Assembly (NCBI GenBank): GCA_964035545.1
Contig: OZ037771.1
Coordinates: 10,827,480-10,891,479, forward strand
DNA: 64,000 nt
Source of the DNA: Bugula neritina
Taxonomy: Eukaryota > Bryozoa > Gymnolaemata > Cheilostomatida > Bugulidae
Reading direction: 5' to 3'
Shown: in pieces, positions 26,001 to 36,600 of the stretch
How positions within the stretch are numbered: position 1 is the first letter of the stretch
Layout: each line of letters starts with the position of its first letter
Position numbers and translations under genes: made by a program
The notes under the pieces: model-generated
What the model saw: only the letters and a program-made list of their open reading frames with translations
Databases searched by the model: none
What the model was told of the DNA's origin: nothing

Positions 26001-29000
26001 CAAACGCCCAAATTAATCTCTCTAACAGTAAAATATTTTCTCCAATAACTCCTTCATTTGTATACAGCAGCATAATGTAACCAGATTTTCTTAATTTTTT
26101 GTGTTTAAACTAGAAATAACATGTTGAGTGACCAAAGTTTAAGAAATCACAACCTCTGTTGAAAGACAATAAGATGCATACTTTTGGAACTTCAACAAAG
26201 AATAGCAACCAATAAAACTTGATACATGCAACTCACTGTTCTGTATTGCTGCACTGTGTATTGGACGGTTAGGGTAAGCAGCAGCCATGTTTAGAGAAAG
26301 GAACTGGTTTATATCCGGACATGTGTTGTTTCTCACTGCCTCTGAACTTCTAAACAAGCAATGTATATACAGACACAGTTACACCAACTATAATAATATA
26401 ATATTATATATGATTACGTGTTATTACAGAAAAACCTGGTAGAATTTACTTCCAATTTAAGTAGACTTCAAAAGTCGCTCTATACTAAAACAATATTTCT
26501 ATTGAAAAAAAATTGCTCATAGAAGTTTATAGTCTCTATCCCTGTGAGAAAACCTCTGAAATTTTTGTTAAAATAAGCTATAAAAGACTTATTTAAATGA
26601 GGCACAGGAGCAATTATGACTGGATGCTCTTCCTAACATCACCAATGATCTTTGTCCGGCTCGAACCCATGACCTCGTGTTTACTAGGCAAACGCTCTAA
26701 CCCCTGGACCACGACTGCTCTCTTCTATTAAAAGCTGATTACTAATAGAAATATTAGTAAGCAGCATAGACTTGACCAGACTGGGTAAAACCCTCTGAAC
26801 TAACAAATAAAAGTTTTTGAAACTTGTCATCGTTTCTGCAGATGGTGGCAGTTACACTGAGTTTAACTGCCAAACAACAGCTCCGTAATGACGGAATATT
26901 GAAATGAGGTGATAGCTAGACACCTACGCGGCATGATGAGAAGGATATCCTTTGTCTTGATCTCTAAGTGATAGCTTTTCTCTGTGAGATTGTCTCTTAG
27001 CTCTGGTGCAGTGCTCATCAACTAGAGTTCTGTACAGCCTGGCAGAGTTAAGACTAGAGTCTGCAATCACATTCTGATATGAGCATAGAAAATGGCAAAG
27101 CAAACTGTATGACTTCAAAAGTGTGAAAATATTTAGCAGCTCTTAAGGTGTTACGCTATTACACTTTTCCCATTTGAGAATTGTTCATGATAGCTGTGCA
27201 ATTGATTTCCAAGTAAAAAGAAGTTAAATTAAAGCATAAAGTCAGAGGATCTTCCAACTATTAATTATTCTTAAAATTTCATGATGGGCTGTTTTAAAGA
27301 CAGGCTGATAAAAACTAAATACTGTCAAAATTTTGTATCATAGTTTTGACTTGGTTAGTTATCTTCTCTCACTATTTTGTGTATAGGGGGGGGGGGCACA
27401 ACCACATTTAGCTGCAATAGTATAGATATTATAGTGTAGGTGTGATCACTAGGAATAATGTAATAAGTATACAAGAGAGTATGTGCAAGAGAGAGAGGGA
27501 GGAGAGACAATCGAGTGAGAGACTGTAGATGCATAGTTTGTGTTATAACCAAGTTCTGAATATATAAAAAGGTGTGAGTGAGTAGACTAAATAGGAATGC
27601 ATTATTGTGCTAGTAAGTGCTAGCCCAAGATCCTAGACTGATCCCAGACAGATACCTTAACCCCAAGTCCTAACTTCCTTATAGCAACCCATACCAACAC
27701 ACCAGCCCTAAGCTAACTTGAAGGCTACAACATAACATTATTTGGTGTGGTAAAAAAATAACAGGCAACTCCCAAATTTGTTTTAACACCAATAAAGATC
27801 ATCTAAGTTTCACTGAATTGCAGTTTAGCTAAAAAATCAAATGTTGGCAAATTTTCGGTTTTGTAAGATCAATTCAAGATGATACTGTTAGTCTCCTTAC
27901 CGCACTACTGCACATGTATCACACACTAGCAGTGTGATCAGCTAACTATTACATACTAAAGTTTAGGAGCTGTTGACATGTTTGACATGTTTGACATGTC
28001 ATACAAAGAAACTTTACAATATACGCAAGTATGATTTACTTACCCTTTGATATCGATTGTGACGCAAGATTATTTACTTCACAAGTCTCATTCTCAGGTG
28101 AGCAAGTTAATTTTGTTTGAAAAGAGAGGTTATCTTCAGCTGCCTCATGTTGATCTGCAGGTAGAAATCTGTGCGAATTTTGGGTGTCACGAACCACAGT
28201 AGCAGTAGTAGTGAGTGCTGCCGCTGCTGCCGCTAGACCTACAGATTTCTCATCTGACTGCTTATCACTGACAGCTGCATTGTGAGTGTTGATATTCATT
28301 TCAAGAGCACTTGAATCAGATCTGTTGTGTACTTGCTCCTTCTCTGGACTCTTCTTGTTACTTGGTGATAAGCTGGAAACTCTATAACATGATTTAATAA
28401 AAACAATAGCAAATCTGTTATATATATATGGTGGTATCTTGTTTAGTAAAACACATTATATGTCCAAATTATTGCTAAACATAGTTAGGATAAATTCATA
28501 TTACTATTATTATTATATTATATTATTTTAATGTTCTAACACATTTTTGCATTGCCAAGACTAGAATTTACATTACATTGTTACATAATGTGCAAGACAT
28601 TGCGTACCCTGCGTAACTGTCGGAAACATGCTCTACATCGTTATGCTGTCTCAGGTTAGACGTTCTGTCATGATGAGCTTCTTTCATTGAGTTTTTAAAC
28701 TTCTAAAAAATTTTAATAGTTCAATCAGCACAATAGATTGCTGAATCACTTATGCACTGAAACAATATGTTTTCTGTTTAAGTCTTGATCAACTAGTGTA
28801 TATAGCTTTAACCATCACCAGCAACATGTCATTCTCTGAGCTGTGCATATGCACAGAATCAATTACTTTTTAAAATTTGCCAAATATCTAAGGCCACATT
28901 TGTGGTTCTCCAATCAGTATGTTCAACTAACACCCCAAACCAAGAGACATGAATCTAGTATAAGAAACAAGGCAATGCTATATATTGGCATACATTAGAA

Positions 29001-31819
29001 ATTCTATAGTTGTCACCTTTCCATCATCTTGAGTATTTCCCTTTGAATTCTTCAATGAGGCTTTTCTATTCCGTGATTTTGACTTATGTGATTCTTTTCG
29101 TTTAAACTTTTTAGATTTGTGACTTCGTGTCAATGTAGTTTCAATGAGTTTGCTAATATCCTCAGACAGCTCGTCATTGTTGTTCTTATTCTTCGGTTTA
29201 TGAGAATCTTCTGTACTTGCTGAAGTTGTCCACTTGTTACTGTTGTGCTTTCCTTTGTTCAATCTGCCTACAAATACTCAAGTTGTAAAACAGCTGGTTA
29301 CCAAAGCTAGGTATTGCACTTTGTGTGTCACCTGAGTCTGTTTATATGAAAAAGAGGATTGTTTAACAGCTTGCTAGTCCAGATCCTCCAAAATCGAAAT
29401 CAGACTTCCTTATTAAAGTTGAATGAAAAACAGTTTGGTTTAGTAGTTTTAATTTCTCAGCGAAAAACAGTCAACATTAACTTTAAAGACACCTCAATTC
29501 AGAAAGTTTGCTAATTGCATATCACAAATATAACATATTAAAACTAATACCATTAATATCATGGTTTATATTCTACGTTTTATGTTTTGCGCATTTATGT
29601 GTATGTATGTACGTACATAGTAGGCCTATACGTGTGTATGTACATGTACATATGCTTGTGTGCATGTATGTATGTATACATATATAAAATATGCTATAAT
29701 ATATACAAATGCATATATATGTATGTGTGTATGTGTGTATGTATGTATGCATGTGTGTATAAATGTATGCATGTGTGTATGTGTGTATGTATGTATAGGT
29801 GTATGTGTAAGAGCGCATGTGTGTATACATATATACAGATGTATGTATGAGGGCATATGTGTACTTATGTGTGCGTGTGTGTGTGCGTGTGTGCGTGCGT
29901 GTGTGCGTGCGTGTGTGCGTGCGTGTGTGCATGCGTGTGTGTGTTGGGAAATAACAAATGCAATAAACTGAACATTAGTGTTCATGTAAAGCTATGCTTT
30001 GAACAGGCTCTATCTATACACATGCCTGTATACAATTATCAGAAATATCCATACATCCAGTCACATGATCAAAGACAATTTAACTCTCAACATTATATTT
30101 TAAGGCAAGGAAAGATTCTAGCAGTTTACAACTCACAATTAAAAACAGAAGAAAAGTGGCAGATAATGTACTTAAATATAGTTGCTTCAGCTGTCTGTAC
30201 AAAGTGTTATACCAGTCTGTCACTACGCATACACCTACACAGGTGAATCTAATGCTGAACTAACCGCGAGTTCACAACACGCTTTATTACTAACTCATTT
30301 GAGTAAAGTTTGCAGCATGACAATTAGTTTGGTAATAAGTTATAACTAAACCAAGTCATTTTGTTTTCTGCCAATTTTCTTGGGCATAAAGTCCAAAATT
30401 CAATCAAATGGTATTTCAGATTTTATAATAGTAAGGATACGTACCATGTAGTTGCTCAAACTCCTTGTCTTTCTCCGCTCTATTTTTTAAACACATTCCA
30501 GCAAACTTTGACTCTAGCATCTTTTTCAAAGTCATTGTGTCTTTTTCTGTAAACCCTCGCTGCTGTAATAACGATGCCCCTTGCCCTTGCAGTTCATGAA
30601 TACCAAATCCGACTCGACCATTTCGAATAGGCAGGGCAATTAGTTCTTCATCTTTCCTCCAGATCACAATGAGTCCATCGGTATAGAAATCTGGCCAATC
30701 TATTTTGGCCATGTTGACATGACATCCGCTCCATGACCTTCGGAGAGCAACTCTTAGAGGACAAGAAGTTCCACGACCTGTCAAAAACTTTTTAATTGAA
30801 ATTAAACTCAAGTGTAAAGAACTCAGCGACTTGCTAAATATAAATTTGCCACACAAGGCATTGTTAACTAATAATTGTCATCTTTAATTCATCAGATTAG
30901 TGAAGTTTTTATGAATTTGAGAGGTTTTTTAAATAACATGCTAGTAGCAAGCCAACAGGTGAGTCCAGGCATATCTTAAGCACTTCTACCTGTGAGTTAG
31001 GAACCATAGTATTAGCAGAACTCAGTTCAAGCTTCTGACCAAAACTAAGTTTGCAGCACTTACTGAGTGTGACATACATTTAAGATCAGGTGGCCTTTAC
31101 TACTTCTGATTTGAGTTCCCTACTTACTTGTGCTGAATGAGAAGAAGCCATCTCCCCAGTTGACTATCTAGAACATTATCTAAATGCAACTCGAAAGTCT
31201 CTGCTGACTTAACCCTTGACTCAACCTTTGACTCAAAGCTCAGGATGAAGGGCAGCAGATAATCGCTACGTTATAAGAGTATGCTAGACACAATTGAATG
31301 AAATAATAAACAGCTTTACTTACGGCCAGCTCCTGCAGGGTTCCTGCAAGAAGTAGGCATTACGTTAGAGGGAATTTTTCAGCAGAAACTCAACGCATAT
31401 GACTGGAATGCAGCACTTTAGCTGAGCATAAACAGCAGTGAGTAAATAGTAAGCTATATACTTTTATCAAACACACACTGTATATAATGATACAACTCTC
31501 TAACAGATATTAGTAGACAGCAGGATTTCCTTTAAACCTTACAAATGCAGTGATAATAGATTTTAATTTATCAACAAATCATTACTGTAGCCATTTTTCT
31601 TCCATATACTTTCAACAGCTCTGAAGTCAGTTAATACATGCAATTTATAGCTGGCATTAAACTGGGCTGACCACACATTTACCTGCTTGATGTGGTGCTG
31701 CCGCTGCTGCTGCCGCTACTACTGCCACTACTACTGCCAGTACTTGAGCCACTTCCTGAACTAAAACCGCTGCCTGTGATGGATTCCTTCTTAGCAGCTG
31801 ACTTTCCTCCAAATGGCAT
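19853..31819 (-). CDS. Large unrecognised basic, low-complexity (probably nuclear) protein
   Basis: Nineteen minus-strand exons keep phase from an ATG at 31819 to TAA at 19853: 31819-31683, 31343-31324, 30777-30445, 29267-29017, 28702-28608, 28381-28044, 27060-26928, 26349-26237, 25774-25647 or -25576, 24948 (or 24919)-24734, 24227-24169, 23805-23646, 23226-23061, 22717-22152, 21996-21924, 21598-21471, 21333-21264, 20522-20410, 20006-19853. They give about 1,080 residues. The N-terminus is Gly/Ser-rich (residues 1-45). A compact ordered region follows at about residues 53-163 (CPLRVALRRSW, MAKIDWPDFYTDGLIVIWRK, NGRVGFGIHEL). The rest is rich in Lys, Arg, Ser and Asn, with basic clusters such as KRRKRKVRRKKSQRRPK and RIRSRRRLKRKR that look like nuclear localisation signals. 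I do not recognise the family. The basic segments resemble those of PHD/RING proteins such as PHRF1, but no PHD or RING is visible. The junction 25.6 kb to 24.9 kb is ambiguous, with two phase-compatible solutions. Confidence 0.7.
20818..21295 (-). repeat. Minisatellite made of a 5' splice junction (unit about 31-41 bp)
   Basis: On the minus strand each unit reads AGTAAACACATTAAGGTAAG followed by TGTA and a variable spacer. The first unit is the end of exon 21333-21264 plus its GTAAGT donor. About a dozen copies follow in the intron, most of them keeping a GTAAGT-type donor. The distal copies (20818-20990) have drifted to a GAATATCTAAAGGTAAGTGT form. The array lies between this exon and the next one at 20522. 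Confidence 0.85.
22911..23000. repeat. (AT)n microsatellite
   Basis: About 90 bases of uninterrupted TA dinucleotides occur in an intron of the basic-protein gene. It can form hairpins and is likely to be length-polymorphic. Confidence 0.98.
26588..26721 (-). repeat. tRNA-derived SINE, copy 2
   Basis: Read on the minus strand it starts GAGCAGTCGTGGTCCAGGGG, then TTAGAGCG (box A) and GGGTTCGAGCC (box B). The body GTTAGGAAGAGCATCCAGTC and TTGCTCCTGTGCC is shared with the copy at 12877-13020. It lies in an intron of the basic-protein gene, in the same transcriptional sense as that gene. The cloverleaf 3' half does not pair, so this is not a functional tRNA. Confidence 0.78.
27388..27398. repeat. 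Homopolymer G run
   Basis: About ten consecutive G residues occur inside an intron. A similar C run lies at 50657-50668. Such runs are assembly-sensitive positions. Confidence 0.9.
29600..29945. repeat. TGTATG / GTGCGT microsatellite region
   Basis: About 340 bases of GTATGTATG-type repeats grade into GTGTGCGTGC repeats, in the intron between exons 30777-30445 and 29267-29017. Overlapping open frames on both strands are produced by the repeat and are not genes. Confidence 0.92.
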
Positions 31820-32163
31820 TCTGTATACTGGAGCACAGCTCAAAATGACAGCACACTAATATGCTACATGCCAGTTGAGTATTAGAAAATATATATCTGT
31901 ATATTATTTCTAATATCTCATTCAACTAACAATAACATTTGTTTTCAGTGGTAACCTCGAATACTCTGTTGTCAAAAATATTTAACCTTTTACTGACTTT
32001 ATGTTGTGGAAGCAATTAATGATGACTGTTTGAATATTATTATGACTTTACTAATTAAGCCCCTGAGAGCTTCTCCCCAATATATAAAACCCTCTCACAA
32101 TAACTTACAAAATTCAAATTATTAGACTAAGGAGCTTAAAAATTAGTTTAACTGCCCTAAGTT

Positions 32164-32513
32164 AGCCTAGGGCCACACGGTGCGTATTTTCGCATGCGAA
32201 AATTGAAACCACAAGTAGCAAAGGCGTCCACTGTAGCGTCAGTGATGGGTGATAAATAAAGCGTTCATTTTTAAATCGCACTCGCTTTCAATAAAACGCA
32301 ATTTACTGGAATTTAGTACTAAAATAAAGAAATTGGGCTCGCTTAAAAACTACCAGCCAATTAGGTGACGACGACAGAGACGATTCGCACTTGCGTTGAA
32401 AATGCAGAGCGACAAGTGCGAATGTTTTCTCAACGGGCACAGTGGACACCTTTGCTACCTGTGATTTCAATTTTCGCATGCGAAAATACGCACAGTGTGG
32501 CCCTAGGCTTAGA
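32164..32513. mobile_element. Foldback element with AGCCTAGGGCCACAC ends
   Basis: The left end AGCCTAGGGCCACACGGTGC and its continuation, including TTTTCGCATGCGAAAATTG, is repeated in inverted orientation at the right end to about 32512. Internal sequence is also largely complementary (GCAAAGGCGTCCACTG against CAGTGGACACCTTTGC). The length is about 350 bp with no coding capacity, as expected of a MITE. I could not define a target-site duplication. Confidence 0.78.
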
Positions 32514-33444
32514 TACTAATACAGTATCCAATAAAACTAAATTAGTAAAACTGAACAACAAAGAAATACCTGTAGAAAAATCCAATGCAGTGAGTTAAGA
32601 GGCCATATACTGAATGAAAACATTGCCTGAATTATCCAATACATTCCAGAAATTGTTTAATATTTGTCAGCATAAAATGCTGTGTAGCAACTTTGAGGCC
32701 ATTGAGAAGGAATGGCTGATATTAAATACAGTAACCACTCATATGCACATTATTAAAACAAGAAAACTACTTTCTCATATGATCAACACATTAATAATAC
32801 AAGAAAATGCTGGAACATATGCTTAGACAAAACTGAAATTTGAGACATTCAAATTATCTCCAGTCCTTAGCCTAGTTAGATGAATACAACCTCCCCTTGT
32901 TCAATGCCTAAGTTTTAGAGGTGATTGCTACTTTTCTATTGGTCACAATGGTTACTGCTAGCCAATGTAAAAGGTAGAAGGCCACATAAACCTATAGCAT
33001 ACTATTATAACATATAACATTTTGACAGCCAAAAACTGCCAAAGCACTTGTTTAAACAGAGATTTAGTTAGATTTTACACCGTATAGCAAACAGATCAGC
33101 TAAAAACAAGCAACCTAATGATATTAGAAAGAGGGCAAACCAAAGTTATAAATATTTGTAAATTTTATTTGACTAAATAACAATAAAAACTATTGCATTC
33201 AGTCATATCGTTTGATAAACAATGTAATAAATGAGATAGAAGTTCAAAGCAACCTTTTGTACATATAAATACATTGAAACGTCACCTACTGTAGCAAATT
33301 AAAGCACAAAATACATGAAATATATACATAAATATAAACAGAATTCAAACGTGACTGGGACAAAGCTAGATTAACAATATCATTAGCTATGGACCACTAA
33401 ATAGTAAGAACAGCTCAGCTCTGTCTAGCTGAATGTGCGATACA

Positions 33445-33550
33445 ACATGTGGACAGCTCGCTGTAACTGTAACATGTGGACAGCTCGCTGTAACTGTAAC
33501 ATGTGGACAGCTGCTGTAACTGTAACATGTGGACAGCTCGCTGTAACTGC
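33445..33550. repeat. 27-bp tandem repeat (TGTAACATGTGGACAGCTCG)
   Basis: About four copies of an AACATGTGGACAGCTCGCTG-type unit lie immediately downstream (minus sense) of the TBL1XR1 stop codon, presumably inside its 3' untranslated region. One copy lacks a few bases. Confidence 0.85.
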
Positions 33551-33603
33551 GCAGAGTATCTGTCTCTTATAAATGTTAGTAGAAAAGTGAGATAAGCAGG
33601 AGA

Positions 33604-36600
33604 TTAGGTAGACTTGGAACCTCTAAGGTCCAGGACATAGACTGAGCCATCAGAAGCACTAGCTGCCACCTTATCCCCTCTCTGATTCCAACAAACTTCA
33701 AATATGCCGCCTGTGCCTCTGTAACTCTGCACTAACTTTCCACTCTTCAACAAAAAGAGCAAGCATGTCACTAAACTATAATATTATTATATGTATGTGT
33801 AGATAGATGTATACACTTGCACTTATATGTGTGTATGTAGCAGCCTGATAGCTTTGTTTTAGATTGTTAATATAATGTTGACAAAATGCTATTGTAAGTG
33901 TACTAAAAATATACTGCTAGTAAGTTGTTAGTATACTGCTAGTAAATTGTTAGTATACTGATAGTATATTGTTAGTATACTGATAGTATACTGCTAGTAT
34001 ATTGTTAGTATACTGATAGTATATTGTAAGTATACTGATAGTATATTGTTAGTATACTGACAGTATACTGTTAGTAGTGAATGAGTACCAACTGCTACAC
34101 ATGCTAGGAAACAATGGAAAATTGATTTGAAATATGTTTCAATCTCGCTATGCTTCCTTTATGAAGAAGTATCAAACTGTAGTGGTAAACAGTAGTTAGT
34201 AGAATGTGAATATTGAATATAGTAAGTTACACAACATAGACTGAGACCATAGCAACTGTGGTAAATGTAGGGACTGAGGCTTACCTGTACACTCCATATG
34301 TGAACACACTTGTCAAAAGATCCACTGGCTAGGTATTTGCCATCCGGACTGAAGCCAACACTGTACACTGGTTCGCTGTGCTTTGTAAGAGTGTGTACGC
34401 AGGCGCCCTTCTCTACGTCCCATAGACGCACCGTGGTGTCAAAAGAAGCACTGAAAGTGTAAGTGGAGTCAAAATGAATATGCTGTTCCATTGTCCTCTA
34501 CATTACAGTAAGCATAGAGTAATATATACTTTGGTATCAGACCTCAAGGCTAGTCTTAGTACCATTATTCAAGTCAATTTAGAAGGCTCTGGAAACAACA
34601 GACTAAAGTAGAAGTCCGACTAGGTGTAGAGGAAATTATGCAAGTTTCTAGCCTAGCTTAGCTCTCTTAGCTACATTGAGAGCTTTCTACAGCGCAGTCA
34701 GTGCTAGCTCAAACAACTCAAGTTCTTGGCAAAAGCTGGCGCTAGTGAACTGGTTGTACTTGTTAGAAAGTAAGTAAGTAAGTTGATATATTCTCTTTAA
34801 TGTTGTGGAATACAATTGTTTATTTGTTTCAAAGTCTGTGCTATGATTATGTAAGTTTTAGAATTTATTGTAGTATTGGTGGTATCAACTAAACTAGCTC
34901 ACTATACCAGGCAAATCAGGTCACCTAACAGTAGCTGCAACTCACCTGGCCAGATACAAGTCTAAGTTAGGATTACTAGTGCCTGGACCAGTTGGGCTCC
35001 ACTTTATTGTATAAATCTCTTTGTCATGTGCCAGCAGGTTGTGGACGCATCTAGTGCTGTCCATCTTCCAGATCTACAGACAAGTCATCAACAATTAACA
35101 CAGATGTTAATGTAACACTGCAACTCACTACTTACCATTCAACATGTCTTCAACTCCGTAACCCCTCACCAACATATGTGACTGAGACGTGTGTCTCATA
35201 TAGAAACTAACACACGGAGTTACATAAAGTCTATCACCCAATTACATTATCTAGTATTATCTAAAGTTGGGTGAAACTAGTAGACCCAGGAAACATTATA
35301 TTAGCCAGACTAACAACAACTTACCCGTAAACTCATGTCATCAGAACAAGAAGCTAAGAGTTGACCTTGGGGATCCCACTTAATAGCGTTTACCTCATGC
35401 TAGAAAATATAACAGTAAAAACATCCATATCAATAACAATATGGTATCATAACCTTGATATAACTTCGATTGAACTGTTGGAGCTGAAAGAATTTACTGG
35501 AGCCTAACTTACCGAGTGACCCTCAAAGGTTTTGACGGGACGTTCTTTACCCAGCTCGCACACGTGGATAAACATATCAGTAGAACAGGAAGCAAACTCT
35601 GTGCTGCTCTTCCAATCTACGTCGAGAGCCGGAGCAGTGTGGAATGCAAACTGCTGCTTACTCTGCCCTGTCTGCGCGTCCCATATAATCGTAGTCTAAA
35701 ATGCCAATGCTCTGAGGCTATGACAGACTAACGAGTGAATAATGTACTGTATGATAGAACTAAAGATACCTTTCACAGGATGTGCTGTCACAGAGCATTC
35801 ATTTAGTCAATGTTCATCAATGTTATAAGTTGCAAACTCTCATGTTGATGGTAGCAAGTCAAATAAATAAAAATGTCAGTAACCATTCAATTCTTCACTT
35901 GAACTCATTCCAGACCCACTATGCAGTGAAAGTTGGCAAAAATTACCACCAAATAAACACACAGCGAGTCCACTTTTCACATGCTAATATTCACCACAAA
36001 TACATATAGAATTCTATCGCTACATGATGTTGAATGCTACCTTGTCAACTCCTGCTGATAGAATGTAATTCCCTTTCTTATTCCATTTGAGTGCGAATAT
36101 AGGTCCCTTGTGCTGGCCGAGGGTGGTGAACAGCTTGCCTTCCGTGCTCCAGATTCTAGCGTATCCATCATATGATCCCGTCGCCAACAATGTACCGTCA
36201 CACTGAAAACAGGAAACACTTTGTCAGCCATGTTGATCGTATATCTATTGACGCCATATGCAGAGACAGAGTAAATGTCTAAAGTGATGTGACAGACACT
36301 CACATTCCAGTCCAATGACGTCACGTCTTTGTTACTCGGCACTTCAGCGTCTCCCATCTGAATGCAGTGTCTCAGCACCAGCTGATTGGCAGCTTTGTTG
36401 GCTGACGATGCCATTTCATTCATGTTCCATATTCGGGCAGTTGAGTCTCCTGACCTACAGTCATTAATATTATGAGTTATGGGACTCTACTAACACTCTG
36501 ATACTAGTATATCACCTCACTAACACTCTGATACTAGTATATCACCTCACTAACACTCTGATACTTGTATATCACCTCACTAACACTCTGATACTTGTAT

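Larger units (their letters stand above)
31820..33603. other. Intergenic spacer between TBL1XR1 and the basic-protein gene
   Basis: The spacer holds the promoter side of the leftward basic-protein gene, a foldback element (32164-32513) and the 3' untranslated region of the leftward TBL1XR1 gene. A minus-strand AATAAA-type signal is present near 33163. A 27-bp tandem repeat lies at about 33445-33550. I see no coding exon. Confidence 0.6.

Noticed and set aside
29573-29985. His/Thr-rich and Cys/Val-rich open frames on both strands
   Set aside because: They are translations of TGTATG and GTGCGT microsatellites inside an intron.
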